From contig NZ_CP012640.2 of assembly GCF_001412595.2 (NCBI RefSeq), positions 2,480,001 to 2,544,000 of the forward strand: a stretch of 64,000 bases of DNA. Direction: 5' to 3'. How positions within the stretch are numbered: the stretch's first letter is position 1; each line of letters starts with the position of its first letter. The notes under the pieces are model-generated. The model had not been told where the DNA came from. It did no database searches and saw only the letters and a list, made by a program, of their open reading frames with translations. This DNA is from Massilia sp. WG5 (GTDB lineage Bacteria; Pseudomonadota; Gammaproteobacteria; Burkholderiales; Burkholderiaceae_D). A program made the position numbers and the translations under genes. Positions 36,015-45,367 of the stretch are shown in pieces.

Positions 36015-37408
36015 ACCAGACCCCGCCGAATCAAGTTTCTTTCTACCGCGCCTTCGAAGACCGCTACCGCGGAGCGCGACACACGATCAAGGACCGGCTG
36101 CGCGCCTATACGCCATTCACCGCCCCGCTGCTGCAGCTCGGCCGTCCGGCCGTCGCGCTCGACCTCGGCTGCGGCCGCGGCGAGTGGCTGGAGCTGCTGG
36201 GCGAAACCGGCTTCGAAGCCAAGGGTGTGGACCTCGACGAAGGCATGCTGGAAGCCTGCCGTGAACGCGGCCTGGATGCGAGCCACGGCGACGCACTGGC
36301 TGCGCTGCGCGCCCAGCCGGACGACAGCCTGGCGCTGGTATCGGCCTTCCACCTGGTCGAGCACCTGCCCTTCAACCTGGTACAAGAACTGATTGCCGAG
36401 GCATTGCGCGCGCTGCGGCCGGGCGGCCTGCTGGTCATGGAAACGCCGAACCCGGAAAACCTGACGGTTGGCGCCACCAGCTTCTACCTGGATCCTTCGC
36501 ACCTTCATCCGCTACCCCCGGGCCTGCTGGGCTTCGCGGCCGAGCATGCGGGTTTCGCGCGCCAGCGCATCGTGCGGCTGCAGGAGGACCCTCACCTGCA
36601 CGCGGACGCTCAGGTGGGCCTGATCACGGTGCTCGAAGGCGTCAGTCCCGACTACGCCGTGGTTGCGCAGAAGACAGCCGCGCCTGAAGCGCTGGCGCCC
36701 TTAGACGCCGCCTTCGCGACGCCATGGGGCATCACGCTCGGCCAGCTGGCGCAGCGCTATGAAGAACGGCTTGCCGCCCAGCACGCCGAGATCCACCGGA
36801 TCCTGGCGCGCATCGAGCTGCACGGCTCGCAGCTGGCCGGCGAGCAGGCCCGCACTGACCGGCAGCTAGACGTGCTCCACGGGCAGCTGGGCGACACGCA
36901 CCGTCAGCTGGGCGACGCGTACCGGCAGCTGGGCGAGCTGCACCAGCTGATGGACGAAGTGCGCCAGCATTCCGGTCGGCAGGACGAGCGCATCGCCCAC
37001 GTCGAGGCGCACGCGGCCGAGATGTCGCAGCGCGTGGTCGACCTGCTGTCGAGCACTTCGTGGCGCATTACCGAGCCCTTGCGACGCGTGATGGCGCTGG
37101 TGTACCGCCTGCGCAATGCCCGGCGCGAAGGCCGTCTCGGCAGCGCCGTAAAGTGGCGCGCCAAACACCTGGTGCGGCGGACCGGCGGCGCGGTGCTGCG
37201 CCGTCCCGCCATGAAGCGCGCTGCGCGCGTCGTGCTGCGCAAGATGCCCGCTCTGGAAGCGCGCCTATATGCGCTCATGCTGAACAACAGCGAGGCCACG
37301 CGCGTGGTGCTGGAACCGGAACCGGACGAACTGTCGCCGCGCGCGGCGCGGGTGTACCGCCAACTGAAAGAGGAACAAGCAAGGATGAACAATGCGGATC
37401 GTCATTGA
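36011..37408 (+). CDS. SAM methyltransferase with C-terminal coiled coil, possible O-chain terminator
   Basis: The 465-residue protein has a class I methyltransferase at about 40-190 (ALDLGCGRGEWLELLGETGFEAKGVDLDEG, AFHLVEHL, PGGLLVMETPNPEN). From about 250 to 350 it is a coiled coil with exact heptads, then STSWRITEPLRR and a basic amphipathic tail suited to membrane contact. No kinase domain is present. The layout resembles WbdD of E. coli O8/O9a, in which a coiled coil measures chain length before capping. The start is a TTG at 36011 with GGAG 8 nt upstream; it overlaps the wzt stop by 4 nt. The 3' end overlaps the next gene by 17 nt. Confidence 0.82.
   Translation: MNQTPPNQVSFYRAFEDRYRGARHTIKDRLRAYTPFTAPLLQLGRPAVALDLGCGRGEWLELLGETGFEAKGVDLDEGMLEACRERGLDASHGDALAALRAQPDDSLALVSAFHLVEHLPFNLVQELIAEALRALRPGGLLVMETPNPENLTVGATSFYLDPSHLHPLPPGLLGFAAEHAGFARQRIVRLQEDPHLHADAQVGLITVLEGVSPDYAVVAQKTAAPEALAPLDAAFATPWGITLGQLAQRYEERLAAQHAEIHRILARIELHGSQLAGEQARTDRQLDVLHGQLGDTHRQLGDAYRQLGELHQLMDEVRQHSGRQDERIAHVEAHAAEMSQRVVDLLSSTSWRITEPLRRVMALVYRLRNARREGRLGSAVKWRAKHLVRRTGGAVLRRPAMKRAARVVLRKMPALEARLYALMLNNSEATRVVLEPEPDELSPRAARVYRQLKEEQARMNNADRH
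36863..36946 (+). repeat. Four 21-bp tandem units encoding coiled-coil heptads
   Basis: Units at 36863, 36884, 36905 and 36926 each start CAGCT(G/A) and encode QLDVLHG, QLGDTHR, QLGDAYR and QLGELHQ. Loss or gain of one unit would shift the coiled coil by exactly one heptad. Confidence 0.85.
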
Positions 37409-40400
37409 CCTTCAGGGCGCGCAGTCCGAAAGCCGCTACCGCGGCATCGGCCGCTATTCGCTCGGGCTGGCGCTCGGCATGGCGCGCAACGCCGGTAGCC
37501 ACGAGGTATGGCTGGTCCTGAACGCCGCCCTCGGCAATGCCATCGAGGACATCCGCCAGGCCTTTGCAGGCCTGGTGCCGCCGGAGCGTATTTGCGTGTT
37601 CGACATCGCCGGCCCGACTGCCGAGGCGAACCGCCACAACGCGCCGCGCGCGCGCGCCGCCGAGCTGGTGCGCGAGTACGCGATTGCCCAGCTGCGGCCG
37701 GACGCGGTGGTGATCACCAGCCTGTTCGAAGGCTACGTGGACGATGCCGTGGTATCGGTCGGCCGCTTCGCCGATGGCGCCGCGACCGCCGTGGTGCTGC
37801 ACGACCTGATCCCCTACCTGAACCCGGAACAGTACCTGGCCCAGCCGGAACAGCGCAGCTACTACGAGCGCAAGATCGCCTCGCTGCGCCGTGCCGGCCT
37901 GCTGCTGGCAAACTCCGAGCATTCGCGCCAGGAAGCGATTGGCGCGCTGGACTTCGAGCCGGCGCGGATCGTGACGGTGTCGACGGCCGTGGACGAGCGC
38001 TTCCATCCGGCCGCCCTGGAACCTGAGCGGCTGGCTGCGCTGCGCGAGCGCTTCGGCATCGCGCGTCCGTTCGTCATGTGCGCGCCGGGCGGCTTCGATT
38101 CGCGCAAGAACATCGACGGCCTGGTCGCGGCCTGGGGCATGCTGCCGGCGCCGCAGCGCGCGGCACACCAGTTACTCATCGCCGGCAAGATCAACGATGG
38201 CGAGCGCCAGCGCCTTGCGGAGCTGGCGCGCCGCCATGGACTTGGCGCGAATGAACTGGCGCTGACCGGCTACGTCAGCGATGCCGAACTGATCGACCTG
38301 TACCGCAGCGCGGCGCTGTTCGTGTTTCCTTCACTGCACGAAGGCTTCGGTTTGCCGGTGCTGGAAGCGATGGCCTGCGGTGCATTGGTGATCGGCGCCG
38401 ACAGCACCAGCATCCCTGAAGTCATCGGCAATCCTGAGGCCTTGTTCGATGCCCGCCAGCCGGCTGCGATCGCGGCCAGGATCGCCGAGGTGCTCGGCGC
38501 CCCGGCGCTGCAGGCGCGCTTGCGTGAACACGGCGCCAACCAGGCCCGCAAGTTCAGCTGGGACCACAGCGCAAGCCGCGCGATCGCCGCACTGGAAGCG
38601 AACGTGGCGGCGCGCGCCGGGGCGGCGGCGCCTGCCGGCGCGTTGGCGCCGGCCCGGCCGCGCATCGCCTTCCTGTCGCCGCTGCCGCCGGAACGCACCG
38701 GCGTCGCCGACTATGCGGTGCGCGTGCTGCCGACCCTGCTGCCCCACTTCGACGTCGAACTGATCGTGCACCAGCCCGAGGTGACGCTGCCGCCGGAACT
38801 GGCGCACCTACCCCGGCATCCGCTCGACTGGCTCGACCAGCATCCGGACCGCTATGCCCACATCGTCTACCAGTTCGGCAACAGCCCCTTCCACAGCCAC
38901 ATGATCCCGCTGCTGCAGCGCCATCCGGGCGTAGTGGTGCTGCACGATTTTTTCCTGAGCAGCATGCTCTCGTATGAGCAGATCACCGGTGCGATGCCGG
39001 GCGCGTGGACCCGCAGCCTGCTGCATTCGCACGGCTATGCCGCGGTGCAGGTCAGTCTGGCGCCAGGCGGCGTCGACCGCGCCAAGGAAGACTACCCATG
39101 CAACCTGGAGATCCTGCAGGACGCATCGCACGTGATCGTGCACTCCGAATATGCGCGCCGGCTGGCGCGCGACTGGTATGGCCCGGAGGCCGGCCGCGAC
39201 TGGAGTCCGGCGCAGCTGCCGCGCGCCGCGCCGCTCGAAAACGACCGCGCCGCGGCCCGTCGCGCGCTCGGCATCGCCGACGACGCCTTCCTGGTCTGTA
39301 ACTTCGGCTTCGTCGCGCCTACCAAGCACTGCCTGGAGCTGCTGCAGGCCTGGCTCGCATCGAGCTTGCAACACGACGCCCGCTGCCACCTGGTATTCGT
39401 CGGCGCCAACCATGGCGGGGATTACGGACGCCTGCTGACCGACACTATCGACGCTGCGGGCGCCGGCAGGAACGTGAAGATCTCGGGTTGGACTTCGGAC
39501 GACGATTATTTCCGCTACCTGCAGGCGGCCGACATCGGCGTCCAGTTGCGGACCAGTTCGCGCGGCGAAACCTCGGGCACGGTCCTCGACTGCATGATCT
39601 ACGGCCTGCCGGTCATCATCAATGCCAACGGCGCCATGGCCGAATTCCCGCACGATGCCGTCTGGATGCTGCCGGATGCGTTCAGCCAGCCACAGCTGGT
39701 TGAAGCGCTCGAGACGCTGCGCGCCGACGATGCCCGCCGTTTGGCGCTGGGCGCCGCCGGATTCGCGCTGATGGGCACCCGCAACAGCCCGGAACGCGTA
39801 GGCCTGATGTACAAGGAGGCCCTGGCCGCGGATGCCTTGAAACAGCGCCAGGGCGGCCCCGCCCTGCTGCGCGCGCTGCTGCGGACCCCCGGCCTCGAAT
39901 CCGACGACGACATGCTGCAGCGACTGGCACGCTGCGTCGCACGCGCGCCCGACCCGCTGCAGCCGCGCCAGCTGCTGCTGGACGTGACGACGATCGCACG
40001 TCATGACCTGAAGACCGGCATCGAGCGCGTGGTGCGCAACCAGCTGCTGGAACTGCTGCAGCTGCGCGCCATCGGCTACCGTGTGGAACCGGTGTACCTC
40101 GACACCGCCGGCGGACAGCCGCAGTATCGCTATGCGCGCAACTATGCCGCTCGCCTGCTCGGCATCGAACAGGTGCTGGAGGGCTCGGATCCGGTGGTGG
40201 ACGTTCTGGCCGGTGACATCTACTACTGTGCCGATCATTCGCCGCATGCGGCGATGGAAGCGGCCCGGAGCGGCCTGTACGCGGCCTGGCGCGCACGCGG
40301 CGTGAGCATCAACTTCGTGGTGTACGACCTGTTGCCGGTGCTGCGCCCGGAATTCTTCCCGCCCCGTGCCGACGTCACGCATGCGGCCTTCCTCGACTGC

Positions 40401-41162
40401 GTGGCAGGTGAAGCCGACCGCTTCATCTGCATCTCGCAGGCGGTATGCGACGACCTGGCCGCCTGGCTCGATACACGTGATGCGCCGCGCCGCGCCGGCC
40501 AGCTGCTGACGGCCCTGCACCTAGGCGCCGACCTCGAACTCGAGCAGCCGCACGACACTGTCGAATCGCCGCTGCTGCAGCAGGTTCGCGCCCGCCCCAG
40601 TTTCCTGATGGTCGGCACCATCGAACCGCGCAAGGGCCACCTGCAGGCGCTGGAGGCCTTCGAACGGCTCTGGGCTGCGGGCGTAGACGTAAACCTGGTC
40701 ATTGTCGGCCGCGAGGGCTGGAAACCATTGCCCGATGCCGACCGTCGTACCCTGCCGCGCATCATGGAGCGCCTCCGCGGCAGTACGGAATTGGGCAAGC
40801 GCCTGCTGTGGCTGGACGGTATCGACGACGACACCCTGCAGCAGGTTTACCTGGCCAGCACCTGTCTGCTATTCCCGAGCGAAGGCGAAGGTTTCGGCCT
40901 GCCGCTGATCGAGGCCGCCCACCACGGCCTGCCGCTGCTGGCGCGCGACCTGCCCGTGTTCCGTGAAGTAGCCGGAGAGCATGCGCATTATTTTGCGGGG
41001 CTTGATAGCGAGTCGCTGGCCGCCGCCGTGCGCGAATGGCTTCGTCTGCATGCCGGTGAACGCCATCCCGCGCCCGGTGGGATGACCTGGATGACGTGGG
41101 CGGAGCAGGCCCGCGCACTGCTGGCCCTGCTGACCGCGCCGCGCAGCGAGCGCACGACATGA
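37392..41162 (+). CDS. Three-domain GT4-type glycosyltransferase
   Basis: The 1256-residue protein holds three GT-B units in a row. Unit 1 (1 to about 405) starts MRIVIDLQGAQSESRYRGIGRYS and has EGFGLPVLEA at about 317. Unit 2 (about 425-800) has RGETSGTVLDCMIYGLPVI near 725, in which the usual E-x7-E is changed. Unit 3 (about 860-1245) has GTIEPRKGH and EGEGFGLPLIEAA near 1166. This architecture is known for the multi-site mannosyl polymerases (WbdA type) that extend ABC-exported O-antigens. Here it probably makes the repeat unit in the cytoplasm, but sugars and linkages cannot be told. It overlaps both neighbours. Confidence 0.88.
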   Translation: MRIVIDLQGAQSESRYRGIGRYSLGLALGMARNAGSHEVWLVLNAALGNAIEDIRQAFAGLVPPERICVFDIAGPTAEANRHNAPRARAAELVREYAIAQLRPDAVVITSLFEGYVDDAVVSVGRFADGAATAVVLHDLIPYLNPEQYLAQPEQRSYYERKIASLRRAGLLLANSEHSRQEAIGALDFEPARIVTVSTAVDERFHPAALEPERLAALRERFGIARPFVMCAPGGFDSRKNIDGLVAAWGMLPAPQRAAHQLLIAGKINDGERQRLAELARRHGLGANELALTGYVSDAELIDLYRSAALFVFPSLHEGFGLPVLEAMACGALVIGADSTSIPEVIGNPEALFDARQPAAIAARIAEVLGAPALQARLREHGANQARKFSWDHSASRAIAALEANVAARAGAAAPAGALAPARPRIAFLSPLPPERTGVADYAVRVLPTLLPHFDVELIVHQPEVTLPPELAHLPRHPLDWLDQHPDRYAHIVYQFGNSPFHSHMIPLLQRHPGVVVLHDFFLSSMLSYEQITGAMPGAWTRSLLHSHGYAAVQVSLAPGGVDRAKEDYPCNLEILQDASHVIVHSEYARRLARDWYGPEAGRDWSPAQLPRAAPLENDRAAARRALGIADDAFLVCNFGFVAPTKHCLELLQAWLASSLQHDARCHLVFVGANHGGDYGRLLTDTIDAAGAGRNVKISGWTSDDDYFRYLQAADIGVQLRTSSRGETSGTVLDCMIYGLPVIINANGAMAEFPHDAVWMLPDAFSQPQLVEALETLRADDARRLALGAAGFALMGTRNSPERVGLMYKEALAADALKQRQGGPALLRALLRTPGLESDDDMLQRLARCVARAPDPLQPRQLLLDVTTIARHDLKTGIERVVRNQLLELLQLRAIGYRVEPVYLDTAGGQPQYRYARNYAARLLGIEQVLEGSDPVVDVLAGDIYYCADHSPHAAMEAARSGLYAAWRARGVSINFVVYDLLPVLRPEFFPPRADVTHAAFLDCVAGEADRFICISQAVCDDLAAWLDTRDAPRRAGQLLTALHLGADLELEQPHDTVESPLLQQVRARPSFLMVGTIEPRKGHLQALEAFERLWAAGVDVNLVIVGREGWKPLPDADRRTLPRIMERLRGSTELGKRLLWLDGIDDDTLQQVYLASTCLLFPSEGEGFGLPLIEAAHHGLPLLARDLPVFREVAGEHAHYFAGLDSESLAAAVREWLRLHAGERHPAPGGMTWMTWAEQARALLALLTAPRSERTT

Positions 41163-42904
41163 GCCGCCTGTACCGTACCGGCTTGGCAGCGCCCCCAACG
41201 CCCCTGGCCCGGCGCGGCGGCGCCCTCCTGCCCTGGCTCGGGGCGGACGGTGTACTGGGACTGGTAGTGGCCGCGTGCCTGGGCCTCGGCTTCGCCTTGT
41301 GGCTCTACAAATATCCCATGCTGCGGGGAACGGCGCCATTCTGGTGGCGCGAGGATGCCGACATCACGCAATATCTGGCGGGATTCAATGCCTTTGTCCA
41401 CGAACCATGGCATTGGCCGCTGCTGCGCATCGATTCACTAAACACGCCGGACGGCACGCTTGCCACCTTCCTCGATACGATTCCGCTGTATGCGATGTTC
41501 CTCAAGCTGGTGCACCCCGGCGCCGGCTACTGGAATCCCTATGGCCTGTGGATTGCGCTGTGCTTTGCGCTGCAGGGCGTCGGCGCATGGTGGATCTGTC
41601 GCGAAGCAAGGCTGCGCAACTGGGCTGCGCTGGTGGCCCTGGCCCTGCTGCTGGCCGCGTTTCCTGCGCTGACCCGACGCATTCCCCATACCAGCCTGAT
41701 GTCGCAATGGCTATTGCTGTTCGGTCTGGCGGTCTACCTCCGCAGCGGCCGTCTGGGCCGGATCGCCACGGGATCATGGGTTGTCCTGCTGAACTGCGCC
41801 TTCTACATCAACATCTACCTGTTCGCAATGACCTCGGCCTTGTTCGCTGCGGACGTGCTACGTGAACTGCTGCGCACGCCGTACAAGCGCAGCAGCATCG
41901 TGCGCGCCTTGCTGGCTCCGCTTGCCGTCTATGGGGTGCTGTTCGCTACCATGCTCGTCACCATGCTGCCGCTGCCGCTCGGCGCGGGCAATGGCGAATG
42001 GGGCTTCGGTTACTACTCCATGAATCTGCTGTCCCCGCTGAACGGGGGTCAACTACTGCATTTTGAGCATCCGGAATCCCAGCCCGGCCAGGGTGAGGGA
42101 CACAATTACCTGGGCATCTTTTTGCTGTCGCTGACGTTCTTCGTGTACAAGCTGCGCCAAGCCCACGACTGCCACTTCCTGCGTCGGCACTGTGCACTGC
42201 TGGGCGTGCTTGCAGTGCTGACGCTGTATGCGCTGTCGAATCGTGTCTACCTTGGCGAGACGCTGGTCTACACCTTGCAGCTGCCGCAGCAGCTGGACGG
42301 CGTGACCTCGACCTTCCGCTCATCGGGACGGTTCTTCTGGCCGGTGGGATATGCGATCGTCGTCTTCACGGTACTCGGCCTGGTACGCCACTTGAAAGCC
42401 GGCCAGGCAGCCGCCGTGCTGATGGTTCTCTTGTTGCTGCATTTCTGGGATCTTCAGCCGCACAACGACCGCGTTCGCGCCGAGATCGCGCAGGCCAGTG
42501 GTCACTCCATCAATGCGGCGCAATGGGAAGCGTTCCTGGGCACCAAGGTACGGGCACTGCATTACTATCCGCCTTTCCATTGTGCGCCGACCTCCCCGTC
42601 GGCCGCGCTGTTGCCTACGATGGCTTATGCGGTCAGGCACGGTTATTCGATGTCCACCGGGTATATCGCCCGGGCGGTGAAACCCTGCACTGGCTACGCC
42701 GCAGATATCATGAACTTGCCGGCAAACACCGCCGTCGTCTTCGACAAACAGGTCTTTACCCGTCAGGATGCCGCAGAGCAGCTCATGGGCGCCAATGCGA
42801 CCTGCGCCGACATGCAGATCGTGTTTTTATGCCGTCGTGATATCACTAATTTAGACAAAAAAATCCATGAAAAAATTAGTCTCGTTGGTCGCACCTTTTT
42901 ATAA
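41159..42904 (+). CDS. DUF6311-type integral membrane protein, possible GT-C glycosyltransferase
   Basis: The 581-residue protein has about eleven hydrophobic helices and a C-terminal periplasmic part (about 470-581) with paired cysteines. After the first helix comes PFWWREDADITQYLAGFNAFVHEPWHWPL, an acidic loop in the position of the GT-C catalytic Asp. FRSSGRFFWPVGYAIVVF is typical of DUF6311. The next two genes are GtrB-like and GtrA-like, so it fills the place of the serotype-specific GtrC transferase in Gtr modules (inference). It overlaps the previous stop by 4 nt and the next start by 38 nt. Confidence 0.78.
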   Translation: MSRLYRTGLAAPPTPLARRGGALLPWLGADGVLGLVVAACLGLGFALWLYKYPMLRGTAPFWWREDADITQYLAGFNAFVHEPWHWPLLRIDSLNTPDGTLATFLDTIPLYAMFLKLVHPGAGYWNPYGLWIALCFALQGVGAWWICREARLRNWAALVALALLLAAFPALTRRIPHTSLMSQWLLLFGLAVYLRSGRLGRIATGSWVVLLNCAFYINIYLFAMTSALFAADVLRELLRTPYKRSSIVRALLAPLAVYGVLFATMLVTMLPLPLGAGNGEWGFGYYSMNLLSPLNGGQLLHFEHPESQPGQGEGHNYLGIFLLSLTFFVYKLRQAHDCHFLRRHCALLGVLAVLTLYALSNRVYLGETLVYTLQLPQQLDGVTSTFRSSGRFFWPVGYAIVVFTVLGLVRHLKAGQAAAVLMVLLLLHFWDLQPHNDRVRAEIAQASGHSINAAQWEAFLGTKVRALHYYPPFHCAPTSPSAALLPTMAYAVRHGYSMSTGYIARAVKPCTGYAADIMNLPANTAVVFDKQVFTRQDAAEQLMGANATCADMQIVFLCRRDITNLDKKIHEKISLVGRTFL

Positions 42905-43808
42905 CGAATCGGGCAACGTTCTGGAGTTTTTCAGGCGTGTTGCCAGTATCGCAGACAGCTTGCCGCAGTACCGCTTCGAAGTCATCGCCGTCAATGATGG
43001 CAGCCGCGATAACACTTGGGCGGAACTGCTCGAGGCGAAAGAACGCTACCCGTGGACGCACTTGGTCGATTTGTCGCGCAATTTTGGTAAGGAAAATGCC
43101 CTGACGGCCGGACTGGATCGCGCCAAGGGCGACGCGGTAGTGCCGATCGACGCCGACCTGCAGCATCCACCAGAACTGCTTGAACAGATGCTGGCCCAAT
43201 GGGAACAGGGCGCCGAGGTGGTGCTCGCACGCCGGACAGACCGTCAATCTGACGGCAAGCTCCAGAAGCTCTCCGCTGTTTCCTTCTATCGCTTTCATAA
43301 CAAGATTTCGAATGTGCAGGTGCCGATGGATGTCGGCGATTTTCGCCTGATGGACCGGCGTGTCGTCGAGGCCTTGCACAAACTGCCGGAAAACCACCGT
43401 TTCATGAAGGGCTTGTTCGCCTGGGTCGGGTTTCGCACGGTAACGATCCCATATGTCCATGCTAATCGTCATGCAGGAGTGTCCAGCTTCAATGCCTGGA
43501 AGCTGTGGAACCTGGCCCTGGAAGGCATTACCAGTTTCTCGACCGCGCCACTGAAGGTCTGGACCTATGTCGGACTAAGTGTCTCGGCCTTGGCGCTACT
43601 GTACGGCATCGTGATCGTCGGTCGAACCATGATTCACGGCATCGATGTACCGGGCTATGCTTCATTAATGGCGAGCGGTATGTTCTTGGGCGGTATCCAG
43701 TTGATCGGTATTGGGGTGCTTGGGGAATATGTTGGACGCATCTATCACGAGGTCAAGCGCCGGCCAGTCTACCTCGTGCGTGAAGAGCATGCTCATGAAG
43801 CTTCTTGA
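42867..43808 (+). CDS. GtrB/DPM1-like family 2 glycosyltransferase
   Basis: The 313-residue enzyme has a GT-A domain (SLVAPFYNESGNVLEFF, VNDGSRDNTW, PIDADLQHPPELL) and two C-terminal transmembrane helices (about 230-250 and 265-290). These are the features of polyprenyl-phosphate glycosyltransferases such as GtrB and ArnC-like proteins. It likely makes undecaprenyl-phosphate-sugar in the inner membrane for the adjacent flippase. It overlaps the DUF6311 gene by 38 nt and the GtrA gene by 14 nt. Confidence 0.9.
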   Translation: MKKLVSLVAPFYNESGNVLEFFRRVASIADSLPQYRFEVIAVNDGSRDNTWAELLEAKERYPWTHLVDLSRNFGKENALTAGLDRAKGDAVVPIDADLQHPPELLEQMLAQWEQGAEVVLARRTDRQSDGKLQKLSAVSFYRFHNKISNVQVPMDVGDFRLMDRRVVEALHKLPENHRFMKGLFAWVGFRTVTIPYVHANRHAGVSSFNAWKLWNLALEGITSFSTAPLKVWTYVGLSVSALALLYGIVIVGRTMIHGIDVPGYASLMASGMFLGGIQLIGIGVLGEYVGRIYHEVKRRPVYLVREEHAHEAS

Positions 43809-44193
43809 GCAGTTGCTGGCGCGCCACCGCGCACTGATCGTCTTCGGCGCGATCGGCTTGCTGAATACCCTGCTTCATTCATGCACCGTGGTCGGCCTCG
43901 TGGAAAATGGAATCGCCGGCCCAGTGCCTGCCAACGTGACTGGCTTTGCCATCGCTAATACCTTTTCCTACTTTGCCAACTGCCGCTTCGCGTTCGGCCA
44001 GTCGCCGACCTGGAATCGCTACCGCAAGTTCCTGGCTGTGTCCCTGCTCAGCCTTGCCCTCACTGTCGGCCTGTCAACGCTGGCTGAAGCGATGCACTGG
44101 CACTACCTGATGGGTCTGCTGCTGGTATTACTCTTCGGCCCGGTGCTGACGTATGCATTACATAAGGCAGTAACTTTCCACCATGCAACCTAG
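43795..44193 (+). CDS. GtrA family membrane protein
   Basis: The 132-residue protein has four transmembrane helices in the GtrA pattern (IVFGAIGLLNTLLHSCTVVGLVE, GFAIANTFSYFANCRFAFG, FGPVLTYALHKAVTF). GtrA proteins are thought to flip undecaprenyl-phosphate-sugar to the periplasm. ATG 43795 was preferred over ATG 43789 because GAAGAG is better placed. Overlaps with both neighbours (14 and 11 nt) couple it to the GtrB-like and acyltransferase genes. Confidence 0.86.
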   Translation: MKLLEQLLARHRALIVFGAIGLLNTLLHSCTVVGLVENGIAGPVPANVTGFAIANTFSYFANCRFAFGQSPTWNRYRKFLAVSLLSLALTVGLSTLAEAMHWHYLMGLLLVLLFGPVLTYALHKAVTFHHAT

Positions 44194-45232
44194 CGTCATT
44201 CAAGCTTCCGCTGCGCAGCGTGACCATGGGCTGGATGGCATGCGCGTGTTCGCAACGCTATTGGTGATCACAATTCATGTTTGCGCCCAAGGATTCTTTC
44301 AGATGGGTGAACGGAACTGGTGGGCGGTCAATTGCTATGAGAGTGCGGCACGGGTAGCGGTGCCCCTGTTCTTCATGATCAGCGGCGCATTGCTGCTCCC
44401 ACGAACGCATACGATCCCGACGATCGGCCGCCGCATTTGGCGCATCGCCTTGCCGTTGCTGGCTTGGTCGGTCCTGTACTTACTATGGTTCCGTCATTCG
44501 GGAGAGCATCATCGCGCCTGGCTCAACCTGGTCGCCAACGGTCCTGTTGCGGGCCACCTCTGGTACCTGTACGCTCTGGCAGGCGTGTACGTGTTCCTGC
44601 CAGTGCTGGCAGCGTTCCACCAGGCGCTACCGCTACGCGAACAGGTGTTCTGCCTGGTGTTCTGGTTCGTTGCAGCCAGCCTGGTACCGCTTGAAATCTC
44701 GTTGACGGGACAGAGGGTGCTCGGCGTCGACTGGGCGGCGCTCCCGCTCTATCCAGGCTACATGGCTCTCGGCGCCATGCTATACCAGCGCCTGCCGCCC
44801 GTCCCGCAGCGCACCACGATTCTGCTCGCGTGGACTTCCTGGTTCGTGCTCACAGTAATGATCGCCTTGGCCACATGGTGGCGTAGTCATATCCTCGCGC
44901 ACGCCGACGAAACTTTCTATGTTTATTCCAGTCCGCTGGTCGTACTGGCTTCCATACCCGCATTCATTGCGTTGCGCGCATTATGCTCAGCGGATACAAA
45001 GCCGGGCAGCCCATCGCATATTGCTGTCAAATTTTTCGCCAATGTCAGCTTCGGTGTGTACCTGACCCACGTATGGGTACTGTTCGTGCTGGGCATTTAT
45101 GGCATTCACTATCGGTTCATCAATCCATGGATCGCCATTCCACTGCTGGTGCTGTTTGCCGCAGGAATTTCAGTCCTGCTTGTGCGCTTGCTACAGGCAA
45201 TGCCCGTGATTCGCGCCATCGTGCCGCGCTGA
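44183..45232 (+). CDS. Acyltransferase-3 family membrane protein (O-acetylase-like)
   Basis: The 349-residue protein has ten or so helices. Its N-terminus GLDGMRVFATLLVITIHVC keeps the essential His of acyltransferase-3 enzymes, followed by the R/K-rich patch GRRIWRIALPLLAWSVLY and GHLWYLYALAGVYVFLPVL. Such proteins move acetyl or other acyl groups to sugars at the membrane (OafA, WecH types). It is last in the polysaccharide operon, so O-antigen acylation is the likely role. No clear terminator follows. Confidence 0.88.
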   Translation: MQPSVIQASAAQRDHGLDGMRVFATLLVITIHVCAQGFFQMGERNWWAVNCYESAARVAVPLFFMISGALLLPRTHTIPTIGRRIWRIALPLLAWSVLYLLWFRHSGEHHRAWLNLVANGPVAGHLWYLYALAGVYVFLPVLAAFHQALPLREQVFCLVFWFVAASLVPLEISLTGQRVLGVDWAALPLYPGYMALGAMLYQRLPPVPQRTTILLAWTSWFVLTVMIALATWWRSHILAHADETFYVYSSPLVVLASIPAFIALRALCSADTKPGSPSHIAVKFFANVSFGVYLTHVWVLFVLGIYGIHYRFINPWIAIPLLVLFAAGISVLLVRLLQAMPVIRAIVPR

Positions 45233-45367
45233 TACCGGTCGCAGCATGCCACCTTAGTTTGGCCGTGAATCGGTGCGCTCACGAACGGAACACCTGACCT
45301 GCTGCTGCCAAACTATGGAAATAAACACGGCTGAAGGAAGCTGAGCCGTCCATTTTCCAAGGAACAC

